Origin: CAYOPZ01 sp964406005
Lineage (GTDB): Bacteria > Bacteroidota > Bacteroidia > Bacteroidales > SM23-62
NCBI GenBank assembly: GCA_964406005.1
Contig: CAYOPZ010000021.1
Coordinates: 1-48,472 of the forward strand
Reading direction: 5' to 3'
Length of the DNA stretch: 48,472 nt
The notes beneath the pieces are model-generated. The model was given only the letters and a program-made list of their open reading frames with translations. It was not told where the DNA came from and did no database searches. Position numbers and translations under genes: made by a program. Shown in pieces: positions 43,345 to 48,472 of the stretch (position 1 is the first letter of the stretch; each line of letters starts with the position of its first letter).

Positions 43345-45279
43345 ATGTCTGCCTTGGAGAAGAATGAATTTCCCTTGCTGGACAGGGTCAATACACCCGC
43401 AGACCTGAAGGGATTCGGACCGGACGAGCTTATTCAGTTATGCAGTGAACTCCGCCGGTTTATCATTGATGTCGTGTCCTCCAATCCCGGGCATTTCGGG
43501 GCCAGTCTGGGGGTAGTCGAGCTTACAGTTGCACTGCATCATGTTTTTGATACACCGGATGACCGGATCGTCTGGGATGTCGGACATCAGGCATACGGGC
43601 ATAAAATTCTTACCGGACGCAAAAAAACCTTTTTCACAAACCGTAAATACAAAGGAATCAGCGGTTTTCCCAGGCCCTCGGAGAGCGAATACGATGCGTT
43701 TGGCGTCGGACATGCATCCACATCCATATCGGCAGCCCTCGGGATCGCCCTGGCATCGAATCACCTAAAACAAGATCAGCGGCAGGTAGTGGCGGTAATC
43801 GGGGACGGAGCCCTGACCGGGGGGCTTGCATTTGAAGGACTGAACAATGCCGGAATCCAGAAATCCAACCTTCTGGTCATTCTCAATGATAACAACATTG
43901 CCATAGATCCCAATGTGGGAGCCATAAAGGAATACCTGATAGACATTACCACTTCCAGGACCTATAACCGTCTGCGTAGCGAAATCTGGAAAATTCTTGG
44001 AGCGATTTCCAGGCTGGGACCCAATGCGCAGCATTATGCACAGCAGATCCAACATGGTGTAAAAGGCATGCTCCTGAAACAGAGCAATCTTTTCGATGCC
44101 TTGAATTTCAGATACTTCGGACCTGTTGACGGGCATAATATCCTGCACCTGACAGAAATCCTGAAAGATCTGAAACACATTCAGGGACCAAAGATACTGC
44201 ATATAAAAACCAAGAAGGGGAAAGGATTCCCTCAGGCAGAGATCAACCAGACGGCTTTTCATTCCCCGGGTAAATTTGACAAAGAAACCGGCAGGATTTT
44301 CTCCCTGAGCAGGGACGATAAGGAGCCGCCGAGATACCAGGATGTATTCGGGCATACATTACTGGAGCTCGCCAGGAAAAACGATAAAATCATAGGCATT
44401 ACTCCTGCCATGCCTACAGGCTCTTCCCTGAAGATCATGATGGATGAACTTCCCGAACGTACCTATGATGTCGGTATCGCTGAACAGCATGCAGTGACTT
44501 TCTCAGCAGGACTGGCGATCGAGGGGATGATCCCGTACTGTAACATATATTCCTCATTCATGCAGAGGTCATACGACCAGGCGATACATGATGTGGCCAT
44601 CCAGTACCTGCCTGTTATATTCTGTCTTGACCGCGGGGGACTTGTAGGTGATGACGGTGCAACCCATCACGGAGTGTTTGATCTTGCCTATATGCGTTCC
44701 ATTCCCAATATGATCGTATCCGCACCGATGAATGAAGAGGACCTGAGGAACCTCCTTTATACAGCCCAACTGAAAAATCATGGCCCGTTCTCCATTCGAT
44801 ATCCGCGAGGCAGGGGAGTGCAGACGCAGTGGAGGAAACCCTTCAGGGAAATCCCTGTCGGGAAAGGCAGACTGGTCAGGAAAGGTAACGATATCGCCAT
44901 CCTTTCCATCGGCCATCCGGGCAACTTCGTTATCAGGGCCGCTGACATCCTCGAAAAGGATAATGTGAGTGTTGCACATTTTGATATGCGATTCGTCAAG
45001 CCACTGGATGAGGAAATACTGCACCGGGTCTTTAAACGTTTCGGTCAAATAATTACCGTTGAAGACGGGACAATTATGGGCGGATTCGGTTCTGCCATCC
45101 TGGAATTTATGAACGAATACGGATACTCCTCACGGGTCAGGCGGCTGGGCGTCCCTGACCGCTTCATCGATCAAGGTACACAAGAGGAATTATACAGGGA
45201 ATGCGGATTTGATGTAGATGGCATCGTCAAAGCCGTAAAGGAAATTATCAAGCCAAAGGTTTTCTCCCGCGCAATTTAG
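43345..45279 (+). CDS. dxs: 1-deoxy-D-xylulose-5-phosphate synthase
   Basis: First enzyme of the MEP isoprenoid pathway, joining pyruvate and glyceraldehyde-3-phosphate with thiamine diphosphate. 644 residues is normal. The ThDP site GDGALTGGLAFEGLNNAG, the catalytic-Glu region YDVGIAEQHAVTFSAGLA, and the pyruvate-binding CDRGG-like LDRGGLVGDDGATHHGVFD are intact. It also feeds thiamine and pyridoxal synthesis in many bacteria. It is followed by the nested repeat at 45303-45486. Confidence 0.96.
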   Translation: MSALEKNEFPLLDRVNTPADLKGFGPDELIQLCSELRRFIIDVVSSNPGHFGASLGVVELTVALHHVFDTPDDRIVWDVGHQAYGHKILTGRKKTFFTNRKYKGISGFPRPSESEYDAFGVGHASTSISAALGIALASNHLKQDQRQVVAVIGDGALTGGLAFEGLNNAGIQKSNLLVILNDNNIAIDPNVGAIKEYLIDITTSRTYNRLRSEIWKILGAISRLGPNAQHYAQQIQHGVKGMLLKQSNLFDALNFRYFGPVDGHNILHLTEILKDLKHIQGPKILHIKTKKGKGFPQAEINQTAFHSPGKFDKETGRIFSLSRDDKEPPRYQDVFGHTLLELARKNDKIIGITPAMPTGSSLKIMMDELPERTYDVGIAEQHAVTFSAGLAIEGMIPYCNIYSSFMQRSYDQAIHDVAIQYLPVIFCLDRGGLVGDDGATHHGVFDLAYMRSIPNMIVSAPMNEEDLRNLLYTAQLKNHGPFSIRYPRGRGVQTQWRKPFREIPVGKGRLVRKGNDIAILSIGHPGNFVIRAADILEKDNVSVAHFDMRFVKPLDEEILHRVFKRFGQIITVEDGTIMGGFGSAILEFMNEYGYSSRVRRLGVPDRFIDQGTQEELYRECGFDVDGIVKAVKEIIKPKVFSRAI

Positions 45280-45302
45280 TTTTCTCCCTCTTTTTCTTTA
45301 AC

Positions 45303-45486
45303 GGTCTGACCGGATCCTGTGAAACCGCGGCCGGTTAATCCCGCTTTGCAATATATTACTGAGAAGGCAGATATAAAACCGCAGCTGGAAATCAGAGATT
45401 TAAGGCTGCTCTTTATATCTGCCTTCTCAGACATCAAACCGCAACCGAAATCAGAGATTTAAGGCTGCTCTTCACAGGACCCGACC
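45303..45486. repeat. Nested palindromic element B (second copy)
   Basis: Outer arms GGATCCTGTGAA (45312-45323) and TTCACAGGACCC (45471-45482) pair in 11 of 12 positions, with GGTC/GACC beyond. Inside them are a half-module ending GCAATATATTAC, the perfect 18-bp palindrome (45360-45377 with 45412-45429) and a 34-base module (45436-45469). So a complete hairpin lies within the loop of another. The block from about 45325 to 45469 matches 40663-40811 almost base for base. Confidence 0.85.
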
Positions 45487-45502
45487 AGATACCTTACTCC
45501 AT

Positions 45503-45533
45503 TTGGACTGCAATCACAATTCTATTATCTTCG
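45503..45533 (+). promoter_or_regulatory. Promoter of tRNA-Leu, dCMP deaminase and S41 protease
   Basis: TTG at 45503-45505, a 20-base spacer and TATCTTCG (7 of 8 to TAnnTTTG) at 45526-45533, about 50 bases before the tRNA. No other promoter is seen before the two protein genes, so all three may share it. Confidence 0.5.
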
Positions 45534-45585
45534 CAGGGCTAATTCCGAAGGCGGCACATGTGGAACGGCCAACTCAAAATGTCCT

Positions 45586-45668
45586 GCCCGGATGGCGGAA
45601 TTGGTAGACGCGCTGGTCTCAAAAACCAGTGGGCTTTGCCCATGCCGGTTCGATCCCGGCTCCGGGTA
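45586..45668 (+). tRNA. tRNA-Leu (CAA anticodon)
   Basis: Class II tRNA with an extra arm. Acceptor GCCCGGA pairs with TCCGGGT, anticodon stem CTGGT/ACCAG with loop CTCAAAA (anticodon CAA, reading UUG), variable arm GGGCTTTGCCC and T-arm GCCGG-TTCGATC-CCGGC, then discriminator A. The first acceptor pair is G:U. CCA is not complete in the genome. The dCMP deaminase gene begins only 18 bases further on. Confidence 0.95.
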
Positions 45669-45686
45669 CAAATAACAGGTCTGCAG

Positions 45687-46127
45687 ATGGAGGAAAGCAA
45701 AGAAAAGCAGCATCAGTTTGATATACTTTATATGGAAATGGCCCGTGTATGGGCCCGGAATTCCTACTGTAAACGAAGACAGGTGGGCGCTCTGATCGTG
45801 AAGGACAGGATGATCATTTCTGACGGATACAACGGTACACCTTCCGGGTTTGAAAACGAATGTGAAGACGAGAACGGCCAGAGCAAACCTTATGTTCTTC
45901 ACGCGGAAGCCAATGCCATAACAAAAGTCGCAAAATCAAATAACAGCAGTGAGGGAGCGACCCTTTACATTACAGCTTCTCCTTGCATGGATTGTGCAAA
46001 ACTGATCATTCAGGCCGGCATCAAAAGAATTGTTTATGCTGACGAATACAGGATGACCGAAGGATTGTCCCTTCTTGAAAAGGCAGGTATTAAAATTGTA
46101 AAAATCACATTGGAGACGGAACCATGA
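45687..46127 (+). CDS. dCMP deaminase family protein
   Basis: A 146-residue zinc-dependent deaminase that makes dUMP from dCMP for thymidylate synthesis. The zinc site is complete: HAE (His72, Glu74) and PCMDC (Cys100, Cys103). YCKRRQVGALIVKD and DGYNGTPSGFENECED are typical of the ComEB/dCMP deaminase group. The ATG at 45687 was chosen since an earlier in-frame ATG would include the tRNA gene. Its stop overlaps the start of the S41 protease (ATGA), so the two are coupled. Confidence 0.9.
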   Translation: MEESKEKQHQFDILYMEMARVWARNSYCKRRQVGALIVKDRMIISDGYNGTPSGFENECEDENGQSKPYVLHAEANAITKVAKSNNSSEGATLYITASPCMDCAKLIIQAGIKRIVYADEYRMTEGLSLLEKAGIKIVKITLETEP

Positions 46128-47722
46128 AACGGAACAGATTAAATGCATTGTTACCCCTGCTTTTCGCACTTTTTCTGGCTGGAGGAATGCTTATAGGCAA
46201 CCATCTTAACAGAATTTCCGAGGCCAATAAATTCCAGATTTATCCCAGGTTAAACAAGATCAGCGGAATGATCGACTACATTGCACAGGAATATGTTGAT
46301 TCCATTGACCGTAATGATCTGATCGAAAGCAGCATTCCCGATATATTGAAACAACTCGATCCGCATTCCCTGTATATTCCTGCTTCTGAACTGACCGAAT
46401 ACAATGAACCCCTGGAAGGTAATTTTCACGGGATCGGCGTAGAGTTCAACATGCAGGAAGATACTGTCTATATCATGAAAACAATTCCTAACGGCCCCTC
46501 TGAAAAAGTAGGTATCCTGGCCGGAGACAGGATCATATCAGTTGATGATTCCACCATCGCCGGTGTAAATATGTCCACCGATGACATCGTATCCATGCTC
46601 AAAGGCCCAAAGGGAACAAGGGTTATAGTGAAAATCATCAGGAGGGGTGTTGAGGAACCCATTCAATTTGAAATCACACGGGATGAGATTCCCATGACCA
46701 GCGTTGATGTGGCATATATGCTCACCGATGAGATTGGCTATATAAAGATCAGTACATTCTCAAAGACCACCAATGATGAGTTCCTCTCTGCCGTTAAGCG
46801 ACTGAAGAACGAAGGAATGCAGAAACTGGTACTGGATCTGCGATACAACGGGGGCGGTGTAATGAAAGCAGCGACAGATGTCGCCGACCAATTCCTTGAT
46901 GCGGGCACACTTATCGTCTATACTGAAGGCCATGCCCAACCCAGGAAGGATATTGTGGCTACTTCCCGGGGAGAACTGCTGGATAATGATGTCGTGGTAC
47001 TGATTGACGAAAGATCGGCTTCCGCTTCTGAAATACTTGCAGGCGCCCTGCAGGACAACGACAGGGGGCTGATCATAGGAAGACGATCCTTTGGTAAGGG
47101 ACTCGTACAGCAGCAAACCGTATTCTCAGACGGATCCGCATTGCGTTTGACCGTCGCCAGGTATTATACACCCACCGGGCGATCCATTCAAAAGCCCTAC
47201 AATAACGGGTCGGAAGAGTATTTTCATGAACTGAGCGAAAGGTACGCACACGGTGAAATGATATATGCGGACAGCATAAAATTTGCGGATTCTTTGAAAT
47301 TCATTACTCCCGGTGGTAATGTGGTCTACGGAGGCGGAGGGATTATGCCTGATATTTTTATTCCGTTGGATACAACCCTGATTACGCCCTACCTGGAACG
47401 TGTCAGCGACAGTATCCTGATTAGAGAATTTGCATTTAAATATGCGGACGGTAACCGGCAAACTCTCAGCAGGTTCTCGAATTATCACGAACTTTCCGAC
47501 TATCTTGATTCCCAGTCTTTATTAAAGCAATTCGTCAATTTTGCGAAAGACAACGGCATTGTTGCAGATACAGAAGAGATCATCCTTTCCCAGCATACCC
47601 TGCAGATTTATATAAAAGCTTTTATCGGCCGGTTTATCCTCGATAACAATGGTTATTATCCCATTATACAAGAGATCGACCGCGACGTGATCAAAAGCAT
47701 TGAGGTCCTTTCGCAAAATTAA
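46124..47722 (+). CDS. S41 family carboxy-terminal processing protease
   Basis: A 532-residue CtpA/Prc-type serine protease. A membrane signal-anchor (about 8-24) is followed by a PDZ domain (about 95-185: GNFHGIGVEFNM, VGILAGDRIISVDD) and the S41 core with the dyad Ser300 in ERSASASEI and Lys325 in RRSFGKG, 25 residues apart as in known enzymes. A C-terminal helical region of about 130 residues follows. It works in the periplasm and trims or degrades envelope proteins; the targets are unknown. Bacteroidota have several paralogs. Confidence 0.93.
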   Translation: MKRNRLNALLPLLFALFLAGGMLIGNHLNRISEANKFQIYPRLNKISGMIDYIAQEYVDSIDRNDLIESSIPDILKQLDPHSLYIPASELTEYNEPLEGNFHGIGVEFNMQEDTVYIMKTIPNGPSEKVGILAGDRIISVDDSTIAGVNMSTDDIVSMLKGPKGTRVIVKIIRRGVEEPIQFEITRDEIPMTSVDVAYMLTDEIGYIKISTFSKTTNDEFLSAVKRLKNEGMQKLVLDLRYNGGGVMKAATDVADQFLDAGTLIVYTEGHAQPRKDIVATSRGELLDNDVVVLIDERSASASEILAGALQDNDRGLIIGRRSFGKGLVQQQTVFSDGSALRLTVARYYTPTGRSIQKPYNNGSEEYFHELSERYAHGEMIYADSIKFADSLKFITPGGNVVYGGGGIMPDIFIPLDTTLITPYLERVSDSILIREFAFKYADGNRQTLSRFSNYHELSDYLDSQSLLKQFVNFAKDNGIVADTEEIILSQHTLQIYIKAFIGRFILDNNGYYPIIQEIDRDVIKSIEVLSQN

Positions 47723-47836
47723 AAGCCGGCTTTTTACCATCCATGTGCAATCATCAGGCCCGTATTAAACCTTTTTGCGTTTTTTCCATCTAAATAATCA
47801 GACAACCGTAAAATGATTACTTTAAAAAAGAAAAAA

Positions 47837-48343
47837 ATGAAACGATTGAATGTGAATTTTAGGATGATGCTGGCCATTACGGTTATTCTAACTCTTTCAT
47901 ACAGCCTGATGGCACAGCCTCAGAGAAGGTCCATGCAAACAAACAGACCGGACGGGAATTTCATGTATTTTTTTCCAGAATTGACTGAAGAACAGAAGAG
48001 CCAGATTGAAGAAATCAATCTCGAGACTCTGAAAGAGGTTCAGCCACTCAGAGACGAACTCCAGGTAAACAATGCCGAATTAAATACACTGGTGAAAAAA
48101 GACGACCCTGACATGGATGCAATTAGTAAGCTTGTGGAGGAAAATTCCGGGATCAGAACCCGGATACAGATGCTTAACATTGAAGGAAGGATCAAGATCC
48201 GCAGTCTTTTAACCGAAGATCAAAAGGTACGTTTTGATGCCGGAGCCACAGGAATGAGACAGTTCCGTGACAGGTCCGGATACATGCCTCAAAGAGGATT
48301 AAGGGGCAGTGGCAGGTTTTTTCCTAACCGGGGTTGGTTTTAG
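47837..48343 (+). CDS. Spy/CpxP-like periplasmic protein
   Basis: A small exported protein; ATG 47837 gives 168 residues (47813 would add eight lysine-rich residues). Signal MMLAITVILTLSYSLMAQ, then a helical part with LTEEQKSQIEEI and LLTEDQKVRFD, the LTxxQ pattern of the Spy/CpxP/zinc-resistance-associated fold, and a Gly/Arg/Phe-rich tail. Such proteins are envelope chaperones or metal-stress proteins. It stands alone and is followed by a strong terminator. Confidence 0.78.
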   Translation: MKRLNVNFRMMLAITVILTLSYSLMAQPQRRSMQTNRPDGNFMYFFPELTEEQKSQIEEINLETLKEVQPLRDELQVNNAELNTLVKKDDPDMDAISKLVEENSGIRTRIQMLNIEGRIKIRSLLTEDQKVRFDAGATGMRQFRDRSGYMPQRGLRGSGRFFPNRGWF

Positions 48344-48383
48344 TTTTGAGCCGTCACACGGCAGTGAGATAGATTGGTTTGGT

Positions 48384-48422
48384 AAAGGCCGTCTCAAAAC
48401 AAATTGAGACGGCCTTTTTTTT
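48384..48422 (+). terminator. Intrinsic terminator after the Spy-like gene
   Basis: AAGGCCGTCTCAA pairs perfectly with TTGAGACGGCCTT around the loop AACAAA, followed by a run of eight T. The clearest rho-independent terminator of the window. Confidence 0.93.
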
Positions 48423-48472
48423 GAAGACAGATTATATAAAGCAACCTTAATTTCTTATTTCGGTTGCGGTTT
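48423..48472 (-). repeat. Partial third copy of the palindromic repeat family
   Basis: An 18-base arm GAAGACAGATTATATAAA (48423-48440) is followed by GCAACCTTAATTTC and TTTCGGTTGCGGT, the reverse complement of the module seen after tsf and dxs. The window ends in the loop-arm border, so the second arm is outside. Confidence 0.75.

Larger units (their letters stand above)
45280..45585. other. Gene-free stretch between dxs and tRNA-Leu
   Basis: It holds a T-rich run directly after dxs, the 184-base nested palindromic element (45303-45486) and the tRNA-Leu promoter (45503-45533). A frame that seems to start at 45558 runs through the tRNA and is not a gene. Confidence 0.75.

Noticed and set aside
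45558..45686. Longer N-terminus of the dCMP deaminase
   Set aside because: This part is the tRNA-Leu gene read as protein; the family begins at the ATG at 45687.

Overview
The window looks like a chromosomal piece of a Bacteroidota (Bacteroidales/Marinilabiliales-like) genome. It has a PorP/SprF-type type IX secretion protein, a giant secreted protein with SprB-like repeats and a gliding-type C-terminal domain, the Bacteroidota families DUF6427, DUF2723 and DUF6625, an rplM product with the typical Bacteroidota N-terminus, promoters of the TTG / TAnnTTTG kind, and almost no Shine-Dalgarno sequences. No phage, transposase or CRISPR array was found.

Layout. 1-2503: a tRNA-Ala with a strongly structured element just downstream of it, an AlbA_2 (Schlafen-like) regulator, a TapB-like secreted protein and purQ. 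2635-15070: a signalling cluster on the + strand: CheR, a membrane receptor with HAMP-GAF-PAS-PAS but no kinase, a degenerate CheR paralog, a receiver-less CheB, a small membrane GAF protein, a membrane GAF-PAS-PAS-PP2C phosphatase (SiaA-like), SiaB, SiaC and a TerB/FHA-like/ABC ATPase/permease fusion. Two exported proteins follow (15111-16457). 16472-23716 (minus): giant adhesin, PorP/SprF, purD and DUF6427. 23953-37614: surface polysaccharide genes: two DUF6625 putative glycosyltransferases, a four-gene overlapping minus operon with two GT4 enzymes and a tandem sulfotransferase, a DUF1972 glycosyltransferase, a polysaccharide deacetylase, a DUF2723 membrane glycosyltransferase, and an O-antigen ligase overlapping a 3-methyladenine glycosylase. 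37833-42182: rplM, rpsI, rpsB, tsf, pyrH, frr. 42193-48343: OmpA-like coiled-coil lipoprotein, dxs, tRNA-Leu, dCMP deaminase, S41 protease, Spy/CpxP-like protein.

The most interesting system is the 2635-15070 cluster. It joins chemoreceptor-style adaptation enzymes (CheR, CheB) to a SiaABC-type partner switch (PP2C phosphatase, SiaB kinase, SiaC phosphoprotein). CheA, CheW, CheY and a diguanylate cyclase are all absent, and the last gene is an ABC-type membrane machine that may be the effector. Three proteins of the cluster carry closely similar GAF domains, and one CheR paralog has lost its SAM-binding residues, so it may be a regulator rather than an enzyme.

The second notable signal is a family of nested palindromic intergenic elements after tsf, after dxs and at the right edge of the window. 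A differently built nested palindrome lies beside tRNA-Ala.
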